Part shown: one piece after another, positions 25,131 to 34,024 of the stretch | How positions within the stretch are numbered: position 1 is the stretch's first letter | Layout: every line of letters begins with the position of its first letter | From: Rhizobium sp. NXC14 | GTDB taxonomy: Bacteria > Pseudomonadota > Alphaproteobacteria > Rhizobiales > Rhizobiaceae | NCBI RefSeq assembly: GCF_002117485.1 | Contig: NZ_CP021033.1 | Span: 744,001-808,000, forward strand | Direction: 5' to 3' | Length of the DNA stretch: 64,000 nucleotides | Made by a program: the position numbers and the translations under genes | Notes under the pieces: model-generated | The model's database searches: none | Seen by the model: only the letters and a program-made list of their open reading frames with translations | Told to the model about the DNA's origin: nothing

Positions 25131-26471
25131 TCAGCTCAAACTATTGGATAGAAGCTGGATGAGGCGATGAAGGTCATCCTCGCCGTGCATGGTTCTTACC
25201 AGATCGGGAACGGCCGACACGGCCGGATGGTTGCGAGTGGCGTCGCGGAATTTTTCGGTGGAATCGCTTAAGCCAGGCAAGCCCTTGAACTCGCGTGTCA
25301 GACGGCTTGCATCCTTGAGCGCTACCTCGGCAATGACGAAGCGCGTTTTCGGATCGTTGGAAAGGCGTGGCGCCGTCTCGTCATACCGGCGGCGAACGCG
25401 TCGCGCGACCGCCATCAGGTCTTCTCTTACCGGCGCCTCTCCGAAATGGCCGATCTTCAGAGCGCCGTCGACCAGGGCCGTCGCAAAGACGTATTCGGCG
25501 CTGAAGCGCGCATCGATGCCGGTTGTCGGATCCGTCACGACCAGTGCCGCATCGCCTCCCGGCGGGAAGGTGATGACGATCCCCTCGATCTGTTCTGTGT
25601 TCAATCCCTCTTTGCGAAGCTGAAGACCGATCATCGCGACCGGGTGACTTGCCGTGCAGCAGGGAAAGGCCTTGAGCGTCAGGCCGGGTGCTGCGATCTG
25701 CCAAGGCGAGCCCCAGCCTTCGACGGCTGCCTTCGGCTGCTCCTCGCCAAAGGCGAAGGCCGAATAAAAGCCGATCGGATTGTCGAGGAAATCCCTAGCA
25801 CCCCCGAAGCCTGCCTTGGCGAGCTTGGCCGACAACAGACCCGAGCGCGCCGCCATGCCGGCATGATAGGGTTTGGCATCGTGACCGAACTGCAGGCGCA
25901 GGCCACTCGAATGCGTGGAGGCAAGTCCCAGCGCCGTGGCCGTCTCGGTGACCGAATAGCCAAGCACATGGGCGACGGCCGCGGCAGCACCGATCGTGCC
26001 GAGCGTTGCCGTTGCATGAAAGCCGTTTTCGTAATGGCGCATGCCGAGCGAGAGGCCGAGCCGCGCCATGGCTTCGAGGCCGACGATGTAGCCGGCGATC
26101 AAGCGGTCCGCCGATATCGGCCTCTCTGACGCCAGCGCCAGCAGAGCCGGAATGATGACCGTCGTCGGGTGACCGCGCACGCTTGCGTGCACGTCGTCAT
26201 AATCGAGCACATGGCCGGCATGGGCATTGACCAGAGCGGCCGTCAATGCATCCGTGCGCCGCCCCTGCCCGACGATAACGGCGTCGCCCGGGCCTGCCGG
26301 CAACTGTTCCAGCAGGATACGTGTCGTGCGGTCGGCGGAGCCGCCGAAGGCGCAGGCCAGCCAATCGACGATCGCGGTGCGGGCTGCGGCGACAGCCGCC
26401 TCATCGCGCAGCGGATCGACCGATGTGATGGCTTCGGCAAAGGCAGTCGTCAGCGGGAAGGCCTTTTCCAT
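25131..26471 (-). CDS. MmgE/PrpD family protein
   Basis: 446 residues from the ATG at 26471 (GAGGG lies 9 bases upstream; the TTG at 26477 is too close to it). The all-helical N-terminal domain carries VDWLACAFGGS and VNAHAGHVLDYDDVHASVRGHPTTVIIPA, the family signature with acid-base Asp/His. The C-terminal part includes KAFPCCTASHPV. Family members include 2-methylcitrate dehydratase, aconitate-related enzymes and iminodisuccinate epimerase of Agrobacterium. With an NtaA-type monooxygenase and an amino-acid importer, epimerase activity on an aminopolycarboxylate is an attractive alternative to methylcitrate dehydration. Confidence 0.9.
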   Translation of the reverse strand: MEKAFPLTTAFAEAITSVDPLRDEAAVAAARTAIVDWLACAFGGSADRTTRILLEQLPAGPGDAVIVGQGRRTDALTAALVNAHAGHVLDYDDVHASVRGHPTTVIIPALLALASERPISADRLIAGYIVGLEAMARLGLSLGMRHYENGFHATATLGTIGAAAAVAHVLGYSVTETATALGLASTHSSGLRLQFGHDAKPYHAGMAARSGLLSAKLAKAGFGGARDFLDNPIGFYSAFAFGEEQPKAAVEGWGSPWQIAAPGLTLKAFPCCTASHPVAMIGLQLRKEGLNTEQIEGIVITFPPGGDAALVVTDPTTGIDARFSAEYVFATALVDGALKIGHFGEAPVREDLMAVARRVRRRYDETAPRLSNDPKTRFVIAEVALKDASRLTREFKGLPGLSDSTEKFRDATRNHPAVSAVPDLVRTMHGEDDLHRLIQLLSNSLS

Positions 26472-26473
26472 CG

Positions 26474-27262
26474 TCAAATTCCCTCACCGTCTTCGAGCGA
26501 AGACCGCGCACCGGCAAGGCCGTTGACGAAGCGGCGGATTCGCGCATTTGTCGATGCCTGGAAGATAGCTTCGGGCGGTCCCTGGTCAACGATGCGGCCG
26601 TTTTCGGTGAAGACCACGACATCGCTGATCTCCTCGGCAAAGCGCATCTCATGCGTGACCAGAATGCTCGTCATGCCTTCCTTGACGAGATCGCGAATGA
26701 CGGCGAGCACTTCGCCGACGGTCTCCGGGTCCAGCGCCGAGGTCACTTCGTCGAAGAGGACGAGATCCGGCCGCATGGCGAGGGCGCGGGCAATCGCCAC
26801 GCGCTGCTGTTGGCCGCCGGACAGCTGCCCGGGATAGACGTTTGCCTTTTCGGACAGGCGCACGCGCGCCAGAAGATCGCGGGCGTGACGTTCGGCATCG
26901 GCCTTGTTGACGCCGAGGATTCGCGTCGGGGCGATCGTGATATTGTCGAGCACGGTCAGATGCGGAAACAGATTGTATTGCTGGAAGACGATGCCGATCT
27001 TCTGCCGCAGCTTGATGCGCTCGGCCTCGCTGCGCATCTGGTCGACACGCAGGCCATTGACCGAAATGCGGCCCGTCTGCGGCGCGACCAGCGCGTTGAT
27101 ACAACGCAGGATCGTCGACTTGCCGGAACCCGACGGCCCGATGATCGAGACCGTCTGTCCGCGGGCAACGGAAAGATCGATCCCCTTCAAAACCTCGGTC
27201 GGTCCGTAGGCGAGATGCACATCGGCCAGTTCGACGATCGGATTGGTCTGAGCTTGGCTCAT
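26474..27262 (-). CDS. Polar amino acid ABC importer ATPase (GlnQ/HisP type)
   Basis: 262 residues. Walker A GPSGSGKST near residue 39, Q-loop in IVFQQYNLFPHLTVLDNI, signature QLSGGQQQRVAIARALAM, Walker B VLFDEVTSALDPE, switch His in ILVTHEMRFAEE. All motifs are intact. It ends 2 bases before the MmgE/PrpD ATG and starts 10 bases after the permease stop, so it is tightly coupled in the operon. Confidence 0.95.
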   Translation of the reverse strand: MSQAQTNPIVELADVHLAYGPTEVLKGIDLSVARGQTVSIIGPSGSGKSTILRCINALVAPQTGRISVNGLRVDQMRSEAERIKLRQKIGIVFQQYNLFPHLTVLDNITIAPTRILGVNKADAERHARDLLARVRLSEKANVYPGQLSGGQQQRVAIARALAMRPDLVLFDEVTSALDPETVGEVLAVIRDLVKEGMTSILVTHEMRFAEEISDVVVFTENGRIVDQGPPEAIFQASTNARIRRFVNGLAGARSSLEDGEGI

Positions 27263-27272
27263 GCCGGCTCCT

Positions 27273-28046
27273 TTAAGCTTTCAGGCGGCGCTCGAGGCGA
27301 CGCGTCAGGCTGGAAATGGGATAGCAAAGCGCAAAGAACGCCGCCATGACGACGATATAGGCAAGGACGGTGAAATCCAGCCGGCGAACGGCGGTGCTGG
27401 CGTCGGTGGCGGCATGCAGCAGCTCATGGACGCCCACCAGCGAGGCGAGCGCGGTTCCCATGGTGATGGAACCGAAGAGGTTCATCCAAGGCGGCAACGA
27501 CCGACGGGCGCATTGCGGCAGGATGATCCAGCGCAGCGCCTGAAGGCGGGAGAAACCCAGCCCCTTGGCGGCCTCCCATTGCGTCGTGGCTATCGACTGG
27601 ACCGCGCCGCGCGTGATCTCGGCCACATAGGCGCTGGCCGGAATGGCCAGCCCGATCACCGCCTTCAGCCAGTCGGGGAAGGGCAGATAGTGGCCGAAGA
27701 CCACGATCTCGAAGGGAAAGATATAGGTGGTGGCGAAGATCAGCACGAGATGTGGCGCGTTGCGGAACACCTGCACGTAGAAGACGACCGGATAGCGGAC
27801 GATCTTCAGCGGAGCGAGCTCCAGAATGCCGAGGACCACCCCGACTACCGTGCCGCCGGTCATAGCAAGCAAGCTGATCAGAATGTTCATGAGGAAACCA
27901 CTGCCGAGATAAGGCAGCCATTCGACCAGCACCTTGAGCAGCGACAGGTCCGCCAGCAGCCAGACGGCCGCCAAAAGGATCAGCGCGCCGAATAGCCAAG
28001 GCAACCGGCTATGTGCCGACGCCGACAGCATTCTCGTGCCCGTCAT
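27273..28046 (-). CDS. Polar amino acid ABC importer permease 1 (HisM/GlnP type)
   Basis: 257 residues from the ATG at 28046, which shares ATGA with the stop of the upstream permease. The start 15 codons earlier would overlap that gene more and is less likely. First membrane span LPWLFGALILLAAVWLLA; the family region GFLMNILISLLAMTGGTVVG and VQVFRNAPHLVLIF follows. The EAA loop is QWEAAKGLGFSRLQALRWIILPQ. About five membrane segments. Confidence 0.9.
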   Translation of the reverse strand: MTGTRMLSASAHSRLPWLFGALILLAAVWLLADLSLLKVLVEWLPYLGSGFLMNILISLLAMTGGTVVGVVLGILELAPLKIVRYPVVFYVQVFRNAPHLVLIFATTYIFPFEIVVFGHYLPFPDWLKAVIGLAIPASAYVAEITRGAVQSIATTQWEAAKGLGFSRLQALRWIILPQCARRSLPPWMNLFGSITMGTALASLVGVHELLHAATDASTAVRRLDFTVLAYIVVMAAFFALCYPISSLTRRLERRLKA

Positions 28047-28792
28047 GATCCCACCCCGAATCCCGGCACGGCCAGCCGCTTTTCGACCCAAAGGCCGAGG
28101 CGGGCGACGGCCAGGTTGACGGCGCTGAAGAACAGCAGGATGACGATCATCAACTCCACCACATTGTCGCGCTGCGTCCAGACCATGATCGAGGCATAGG
28201 TGATCTCGCTGACCGCGATTGCATTGCCGACGGTGGTCAGCTTCACCAGATTGATCAGATTGTTCACGATGGCCGGCAGCGAGGCGCGGATGGCGAGGGG
28301 AGCCTCGACGAAGCGCAGGATTTGCAGCCGGCTGAAGCCGATGCTGCGCGCCGCCTCCACGGTCTGGTCTGGCACCGCCTCGATGCCGGCGCGGATGGCG
28401 TCCGCATGCAGGGCCGCCACATGCAGACCGACCACGGCCACGACCCAGAAGAATGGCGAGAGCGGGTTGTTCTGCGCCCCGCCCAGCACATCGGAGACGA
28501 GCGTGTTCAGCACAAGGAAGCTGAACATCAGCTGCACCAGCGTCGGCGTGTTGCGGGTAATCTCGATGAACGCCCTGACGGGCAGCGACAGCAGCCTACG
28601 GCTGGAGGTTAGCATGGCCGCGAAGAGTAGGCCGAACGCAAGGCTGACCGGAATCAACAGCACGATGAGGTAGAGCGTGGTGATGAAACCTCCACGCCAG
28701 ATCTGCGCCTCATAACCGCTGGCAAGAAACTCGTAATGGAGCCCGATCCTGCCTGTCCAGTCTATGAAGGCCTGAAGAAGGGAGTTCTCCAT
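28043..28792 (-). CDS. Polar amino acid ABC importer permease 2 (HisQ type)
   Basis: 249 residues with about five membrane segments (first GGFITTLYLIVLLIPVSLAF). The family motif IEITRNTPTLVQLMF and the EAA loop TVEAARSIGFSRLQILRFVE are clear. It pairs with the permease at 27273, whose start overlaps its stop. It follows the binding-protein gene by 30 bp. Confidence 0.92.
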   Translation of the reverse strand: MENSLLQAFIDWTGRIGLHYEFLASGYEAQIWRGGFITTLYLIVLLIPVSLAFGLLFAAMLTSSRRLLSLPVRAFIEITRNTPTLVQLMFSFLVLNTLVSDVLGGAQNNPLSPFFWVVAVVGLHVAALHADAIRAGIEAVPDQTVEAARSIGFSRLQILRFVEAPLAIRASLPAIVNNLINLVKLTTVGNAIAVSEITYASIMVWTQRDNVVELMIVILLFFSAVNLAVARLGLWVEKRLAVPGFGVGS

Positions 28793-28822
28793 GGCAAGTC
28801 TTGCTTCAAGCGACGTAAGACG

Positions 28823-29662
28823 TCACTTGCCCTCGTTCTCGAGCTTCTTGTGCTCTTCCTCGAGATATGTGGTGTTGAGCAGCCGATTGGCTTTCGCATA
28901 TTCGAGAAGCTTGCCATCGGCATGCAGCTCGCGAATGACCTTATCGAGCGCGTCGCGGGTGTCGCTTTCGCCCTTGCGCAGCCAGATCACGGAATCGGAC
29001 GGGATGAGTTCGGTCGGGAAGAGAATGGTGTAGTCCTTCCACTCTTCGGGGCGATCCTTCAGCAGTAGCCCGACGGTAGCGCCAACATGGACGGCGGCGA
29101 CGCAATTGCCGCCCTGCAGCGCCAGCAGCGATTCCGGCTGGCTCGGCAGCGCCTTGACCTCAGCGCCGTATTCCTCGGTGAGCGGCTGTGCGTAGTTCGA
29201 GCCCTGGGATACGCAGACAGGCTTACCCTTCAGGTCGCCCCAGTCCTTCAGGCCGCTATCCTTGCGGCCGACGGCGGCACCGCCGCTGCGGTCGTAAGGC
29301 GTCGGCACATAGTCGAGGATCTTGGCACGCTCGTCGGTGTACTGCATGTTGGCGATGAGAATATCCACCTTGCCCTGTTGCAGGAACTGCACGCGGTTAG
29401 GCGGCGTCACCGTCACCGTCTCCAGCTTGACGCCGAGCTTCTCTGCCAGCGTCTTGGCGATGTCGATATTATAGCCCTTCTGTTCCTGGCTCGCCGGATC
29501 GATATAGCCGAACGGCGCGCCGGACAGGATGACGCCGACGGTGAGCGCGCCGCGCCCCTTGATACGGTCGAGCGTGGCATCGGCATACGCAACCGTCCCG
29601 AACGCACCGATAGAAACGGCCGCGGCAAAGAGGGCAATCGAGATTTTTCTGGCAAAGTTCAT
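28823..29662 (-). CDS. Amino acid ABC importer binding protein (SBP family 3)
   Basis: 279 residues. Sec signal peptide of about 27 residues (KISIALFAAAVSIGAFGTVA, cleavage after AYA). The mature part starts DATLDRIKGRGALTVGVI and has the family 3 core GYNIDIAKTLAEKLGVKLE, followed by ANMQYTDERAKILDY and GDLKGKPVCVSQGSN. AGGAG lies upstream of the start. It is the first gene of the leftward operon ending at 23752; a dyad lies 93 bp upstream. The ligand is probably an amino-acid-like or aminopolycarboxylate compound (inference from neighbours). Confidence 0.92.
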   Translation of the reverse strand: MNFARKISIALFAAAVSIGAFGTVAYADATLDRIKGRGALTVGVILSGAPFGYIDPASQEQKGYNIDIAKTLAEKLGVKLETVTVTPPNRVQFLQQGKVDILIANMQYTDERAKILDYVPTPYDRSGGAAVGRKDSGLKDWGDLKGKPVCVSQGSNYAQPLTEEYGAEVKALPSQPESLLALQGGNCVAAVHVGATVGLLLKDRPEEWKDYTILFPTELIPSDSVIWLRKGESDTRDALDKVIRELHADGKLLEYAKANRLLNTTYLEEEHKKLENEGK

Positions 29663-29754
29663 CGCTTCAAAGCTCCTAAGTCGGTGCGAAAACTAAAGAG
29701 GGCGGCTGGACCAAACGAGAAACAACTTACCAAATGAGGGCAGAGCCTCAGAAT

Positions 29755-29777
29755 AAATCTATAAAAACGATAGATTT
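29755..29777. promoter_or_regulatory. A/T-rich dyad upstream of the amino-acid importer operon
   Basis: AAATCTAT-N7-ATAGATTT has perfect 8-bp arms and lies about 95 bp before the binding-protein start. The inner CTAT-N7-ATAG core recurs at 51072 and, as CTAC-N7-GTAG, at 44615. The size and spacing would suit a LysR-type or TetR/GntR dimer. Confidence 0.5.
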
Positions 29778-30376
29778 CCGAGGCAAGCTTTCCAAAGCAC
29801 TGCCGAGATTCTGTACGATGCGAACACCCTTAGGGTGACAATGGGACTCGCATGGGAATGGCACGAATGACAACCTAACTTTGTCGCCTTGAAACGATAC
29901 GAACCGCCGACCCGGTTGTTCCGCTATCGGATGCAGTTGAAGGAAGTCGAAACAACGACCCGTGGCTTGTTCATCTGCCCCTGAAGGAGCTGTGCCGGTC
30001 ACAAGGCAATTTCGGCTGCCGGGAGGGTTGATGTACGGCGCCTTCTGATGCCTCTAGGCGCGTTCTGCGGATACTGGCATTCCTATCCCGTTGGTCCGAG
30101 TTCGGCCCGAAGCGGACACTGATCGCCGCGTTGCTGTACGTTCGAGCAACCGAAGTATCAAACAAGTGGTCCTTCGCGGCCTCGTTCGGCTACCCGCCCG
30201 CGTCGGATGCCACGCAGAATGCAAGTGGTGCTAAAACTCAGGCAGATCTTGTTGCGGTGCCGTTCGCCGACCGCGCAGACGATGTCGCGGGACATATCAC
30301 CAGATCTCGTCCTCCCGGATTTTAAGAAAGAGACCTGAGAGTTCGAATCGCATTCTGACGGCCGAGGATCCATGAC
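29778..30376. other. Gene-free stretch between two leftward operons
   Basis: About 600 bases without a gene I can support on either strand. The open frames here have no family features. It must contain the promoter of the operon to its left; nothing else is evident except the terminator at its right edge. Confidence 0.4.
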
Positions 30377-30410
30377 GGTGGCGAGATCTCGCTCTCGCCA
30401 CCCCCTTTTT
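30377..30410 (+). terminator. Strong Rho-independent terminator, plus strand
   Basis: A perfect 10-bp stem (GGTGGCGAGA / TCTCGCCACC) with a 6-nt loop is followed by CCC and a run of Ts. It is the clearest intrinsic terminator in the window. It points rightward although no plus-strand gene precedes it; it lies just beyond the 3' end of sfnB, which runs leftward. It may end an unseen small RNA or block antisense transcription into sfnB. Confidence 0.8.
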
Positions 30411-30437
30411 TCTGAGTTTTGAAGCGCCCGTGCCGCC

Positions 30438-31676
30438 TTAGCTCCAAGCGTGCAGCGGCGGCTTCTCTCCATTGAGGAAGTATTTACCGAGGATCGAATA
30501 TTTCCATCGCACCGGATCGTGCAGCGTATGCGTCCGTGCATTGCGCCAGTGGCGGTCGAGATTGTGTTCGGCAAGCGTCGAGCGGGTGCCGGCCAATTCG
30601 AATAGCTTATTGGTTGCCTCGATGGCGATCTCAGTTGAGAGAATCTTGGCCTCGGCCGTGAAGATTTGGGCTTCCGCCACGGTGTCGGCATTGGGATCGG
30701 CAACCGCTCGGTCGATCGCAAGTCCGGCTTTGTCGAGCAGCGCCTGCGCCGCATGCAGCCTGAGCTGGAGTCCACCGACCGCCTGGATTGTATATGGATC
30801 ATCCCAGGCATGATCGAGGCCACTGTCGACCCACGCCCGCGACTTGGTGCGAACGAAGTCGATCGTCTCCTTGATTGCCGCCGATGCGATGCCGGTATCG
30901 ACGGCAACCTGGATGATCTGGAAGATTGCACCGTCCGCTGTCGGCTTGTCATAGCCCTTGTAGCCGGGAACCAGCCAGGCCTTGTCGACTTTCACACTAT
31001 CGAGCACGACCGTTCCCGAAAGCGTGGTCCGCTGACCGAAGCTCGACCAGTCGTCGATGACGGTCAAACCCGGCGCGTCGCGATCGGCGATCGCATACCA
31101 GGCACGACCTTCATCATCGAGCGCTACGATCGGCACCTTGTGAGCCAGCAACGCGCCCGACGAATAGAACTTCTGTCCATTGACCACCACGTGGTCGCCA
31201 TGATCGTCGAATCTGGTCTCGAAATCGACGGCGCGTTTTGAGCCGAACTCGGAAAATGCATTGCCGAAGCGCGTACCCTTGAGAATCTCCCCGAACAACA
31301 ATTCCTGCTGCGCTTTGTCCGAGACTGTCCGGATCGCCGCCACGACGCCGAGATGGTTCTGCGAGATCTGCCCGATCGACGAATCCGCCTCGGAGATGAT
31401 CTCGACCACCTTGGCAAGCGTAACGTAGGAGACCTCCGGTCCGCCGAAGGCTTTGGGCACGTTGATCGACCACAGCCCGCTCTGCGAGAAGGCATCGAGT
31501 TCCTCCGCCGGCCAGATCCGCTCGCGGTCACGATCGGCGGAACCCTTGACGAATTCGGCGGCGAGGCGATGGGCAACGGCGATTGCTTCCGCATCATCCT
31601 TAATGATATGCGCCGGCTTGTCCGGCCGCTTAACACCGGGTACGGCAACCCTGTCTGTCTTGGCAATGACGTTCAT
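30438..31676 (-). CDS. sfnB: SfnB-type acyl-CoA dehydrogenase-like flavoprotein
   Basis: 412 residues from the ATG at 31676 (AAGGGAGAC upstream; the longer frame overlaps livF). Acyl-CoA dehydrogenase fold: GLWSINVPKAFGGPEVSYV, GNAFSEFGSK, FYSSGALLAHKVPIVA, WSSFGQRTTLSGTVVLDSV, and the C-terminal ELAGTRSTLAEHNLDRHWRNARTHTLHDP. The DszC/SfnB subgroup lacks a CoA substrate and uses reduced flavin for N- or S-oxidation. In Pseudomonas, SfnB accompanies the dimethylsulfone monooxygenase SfnG. It is last in the leftward sulfur operon. Confidence 0.88.
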   Translation of the reverse strand: MNVIAKTDRVAVPGVKRPDKPAHIIKDDAEAIAVAHRLAAEFVKGSADRDRERIWPAEELDAFSQSGLWSINVPKAFGGPEVSYVTLAKVVEIISEADSSIGQISQNHLGVVAAIRTVSDKAQQELLFGEILKGTRFGNAFSEFGSKRAVDFETRFDDHGDHVVVNGQKFYSSGALLAHKVPIVALDDEGRAWYAIADRDAPGLTVIDDWSSFGQRTTLSGTVVLDSVKVDKAWLVPGYKGYDKPTADGAIFQIIQVAVDTGIASAAIKETIDFVRTKSRAWVDSGLDHAWDDPYTIQAVGGLQLRLHAAQALLDKAGLAIDRAVADPNADTVAEAQIFTAEAKILSTEIAIEATNKLFELAGTRSTLAEHNLDRHWRNARTHTLHDPVRWKYSILGKYFLNGEKPPLHAWS

Positions 31677-31713
31677 TCTGGTCTCCCTTCTAAGTGACGG
31701 ATGTGAGATTGGA

Positions 31714-32493
31714 TCAGGCCGCCGGCCTGTCGTGTGCGAAAGCGGCGCCTTCGCCGAGGTAAAAAGCCTTGATGTCGTCACGGCTGCGCAATTCAGCAGC
31801 AGAACCCGACAGCACGGCGATGCCGTTTTCGATGACGGTGGCATGGTCGGCGTACTGAAGCGCCACCGTCGAATTCTGTTCAGCTACGAGGATCGAAAGG
31901 CCTTCATCGCGATTCAGCGCCTTGAGGGAGCGGAAGATGTCCTTGATAACAAGCGGCGCAAGCCCCATCGACGGTTCGTCGAGAACAAGAAGCCGTGGCC
32001 GCGACATCAGCGCGCGGCCGATTGCCGTCATCTGCTGCTCACCGCCTGATGTAAGCCCTGCCGCGGTACGGCGTTTCTCCTTCAGCCGGGGAAAAGTGGC
32101 ATAGATGCGCTCGAGGTCGGCGGCAATCTCGCGCCTGGATGATGAGCGACCGAGGCCGCCGGAGATGAGGTTTTCCTCGACCGAGAGGCTCTTGAAGCAA
32201 TGGCGGCCTTCAAGCACTTGCACCAGACCGGTGCGAACGAGGTCAGCCGGCTTCGCGCTCAGGACGTTGTGCCCTTCGAAAAGGATCGTTCCCGATGTGA
32301 CCTGGCCTCGCTCCGCCGGCAGCAGGTTCGAGATTGCCTTCAGGACGGTTGTCTTGCCCGCACCGTTTGACCCGAGAAGGGCGAGGATCTCGCCCCGCCG
32401 CACCTGAAAGCTCACGTCGTTCAGGGCTTTGATCGCCTTGTTGTAGACGGCTTGCAGGGACCGGACATCGAGAAGGATCGTTTCGTCGGACAT
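31714..32493 (-). CDS. livF: Liv-type ABC importer ATPase (LivF)
   Basis: 259 residues from the ATG at 32493. Walker A LGSNGAGKTT, Q-loop VQVLEGRHCFKSLSVEENL (with Val-Leu in place of the usual P-E-G context), signature SGGEQQMTAIGRALM, Walker B LLVLDEPSMGLAP. The GLAP box is typical of LivF. The C-terminus lacks a long tail. It partners with LivG at 35968. The operon places it behind the binding protein, with a stem-loop in the gap. Confidence 0.93.
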   Translation of the reverse strand: MSDETILLDVRSLQAVYNKAIKALNDVSFQVRRGEILALLGSNGAGKTTVLKAISNLLPAERGQVTSGTILFEGHNVLSAKPADLVRTGLVQVLEGRHCFKSLSVEENLISGGLGRSSSRREIAADLERIYATFPRLKEKRRTAAGLTSGGEQQMTAIGRALMSRPRLLVLDEPSMGLAPLVIKDIFRSLKALNRDEGLSILVAEQNSTVALQYADHATVIENGIAVLSGSAAELRSRDDIKAFYLGEGAAFAHDRPAA

Positions 32494-32575
32494 ATCACTC
32501 GCTCCGAAATCGATGGCGAAAGGCGCGGCGGGCGATCGCCCTCTGCTGATCAAAGCTGCCGCGCCGGCGATGAGC

Positions 32576-32604
32576 TGAGGGATGGCGGCGGAAGCCATCC
32601 CTCA
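32576..32604 (-). other. Stem-loop after the Liv-type binding-protein gene
   Basis: Perfect 11-bp stem (TGAGGGATGGC / GCCATCCCTCA) with a 7-nt loop, five bases beyond the binding-protein stop. There is no T tract, so an mRNA-stabilising hairpin that sets a high binding-protein dose is more likely than a full terminator. Confidence 0.6.
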
Positions 32605-32609
32605 TGTCG

Positions 32610-33953
32610 TCAGTTGGTGGTCACTGTGCCTTCGGCATCGGCCGCCGTGCGCAGCTTGATGCCCTTCTCCTTGGCATAGGCTTCTGAAGACTTTTCGATG
32701 ATCGGACGCAGCAGTTTCCAGTCCGGGGCGATCCAGTCGGAGACGACGTTCCACTTCTTGCCGTCCCATTGCTGGAAGGTCACATAGCCATCACCTTCGT
32801 GGTTGTCCCAGGAGACGTTGATGGAGTGGAAGAGGTCCTTGGCGCCGAGTGCAGCGACCTTGGCTTCGTCAAGTTTCAGATGTTCGAAGCCCCATCGCAC
32901 TTCGTCACCGGTCAGCGTCCGCTCGCCGAACTTTTCCTGTGCGGTGCGGATCGCCTCGACATTCAGGATGCCGTTGACGATGCCGAGGTTGTGGTAGACG
33001 GAACCGATACGCTTCTTGTCTTCCAGATTACCCTTGCCCTGGTCGTAGAGGGTCTTCACAATCTCCTGCAGGACAGGATATTGCTGACCCGAAGCCTGGG
33101 TGGTGATGGCGGTATAGCCGACCGCCGCCTCACCTGCAGGGATGACGTCTTCTTCCGAGTTCGACCAAACATTGCCGACGATCTTGGAAGCAGGGAAGCC
33201 GACCTTCGCCGCCGTCTTCAGCGCCACCGGGTTCATCACACCCCAGCCGCGCAGAACGACGTAGTCGGGCTTGGCGCGGCGGATCGTCAGCCATTGCGAC
33301 TGCTGCTCGTTGCCGGGATGAGGCACTTCGATCTGCTGGACGGTGAAGCCATACTTCTCAGCCAATAGCTCATAGATTGGAATGGTTTCCTTGCCATAGG
33401 GCGAACCGTGATAAAGTACGACGATCTTCTTGCCCTTGAGGTTGTCGAGCCCGCCTTCCTTCGAGGCAAGGTAATTCACAATGCCTGAGGTCTCCGAATA
33501 GGGGTTGAGCAGCAGCGGGAAGACGTAGGGGAAGACGCGCCCGTCGGTCGAGTCGGTGCGGCCGTGGTTCACTGTGATCAGCGGCACCTTGTCGCCAGTG
33601 ATGCGGTCGATCATGGCGTAGGCGATGCCGACCGAAAGCGGGTTCCAGGCTGCCGCGTTCGGATGGCTCTTCTGGCGCTCGTAGCATTCGACGCCGCGCT
33701 CAACCTCATACTGGGTTTCGCATTCGTCCCAGGTGAGCTTGACCCCGTTCACGCCGCCGTCGCGGGTGTTGATCAGGTTCAGATAATCGATGAAACCACC
33801 GAAGAAACCGGTTCCGCCGGCCGCATAGGGTCCGACGCGATAGCTCTGCAGCGGGAAATATTGCTCATCGGCATGGGCAGGCGCCAGGCCGACCCCACCG
33901 ATGATGGCGAGCGCTGCGACCGCCGCCTTGAATGTGGTTTTCAGACGTTTCAT
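32610..33953 (-). CDS. Liv-type ABC importer binding protein
   Basis: 447 residues from the ATG at 33953. Sec signal peptide of about 28 residues (TFKAAVAALAIIGGVGLAPAHA, mature DEQYF). The mature protein has the periplasmic-binding-protein type I fold (Leu/Ile/Val and amide group): LINTRDGGVNGVKLTWDECE, RVFPYVFPLLLNPYSETSGI, KKIVVLYHGSPYGKE. It is longer than LivJ/LivK. The operon's sfnG, sfnB and msuE-like genes suggest an organosulfur ligand instead of an amino acid (inference). Confidence 0.88.
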   Translation of the reverse strand: MKRLKTTFKAAVAALAIIGGVGLAPAHADEQYFPLQSYRVGPYAAGGTGFFGGFIDYLNLINTRDGGVNGVKLTWDECETQYEVERGVECYERQKSHPNAAAWNPLSVGIAYAMIDRITGDKVPLITVNHGRTDSTDGRVFPYVFPLLLNPYSETSGIVNYLASKEGGLDNLKGKKIVVLYHGSPYGKETIPIYELLAEKYGFTVQQIEVPHPGNEQQSQWLTIRRAKPDYVVLRGWGVMNPVALKTAAKVGFPASKIVGNVWSNSEEDVIPAGEAAVGYTAITTQASGQQYPVLQEIVKTLYDQGKGNLEDKKRIGSVYHNLGIVNGILNVEAIRTAQEKFGERTLTGDEVRWGFEHLKLDEAKVAALGAKDLFHSINVSWDNHEGDGYVTFQQWDGKKWNVVSDWIAPDWKLLRPIIEKSSEAYAKEKGIKLRTAADAEGTVTTN

Positions 33954-34024
33954 TGGACAAACTCCCTCTGTTGACCGGCCTTTGCCGGTGTTCCAATGCA
34001 TTTCGAAGATGATGATGTCGCGGC

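Noticed and set aside
27261..27995. A 244-codon plus-strand frame over the amino-acid permease gene
   Set aside because: It mirrors the permease in the opposite direction, with a His/Gln/Arg-rich composition typical of antisense frames.
30330..30352. GAGTTCGAATCG, like a tRNA T-loop at the left of the strong terminator
   Set aside because: No T-stem pairing and no upstream cloverleaf; a tRNA gene is excluded.
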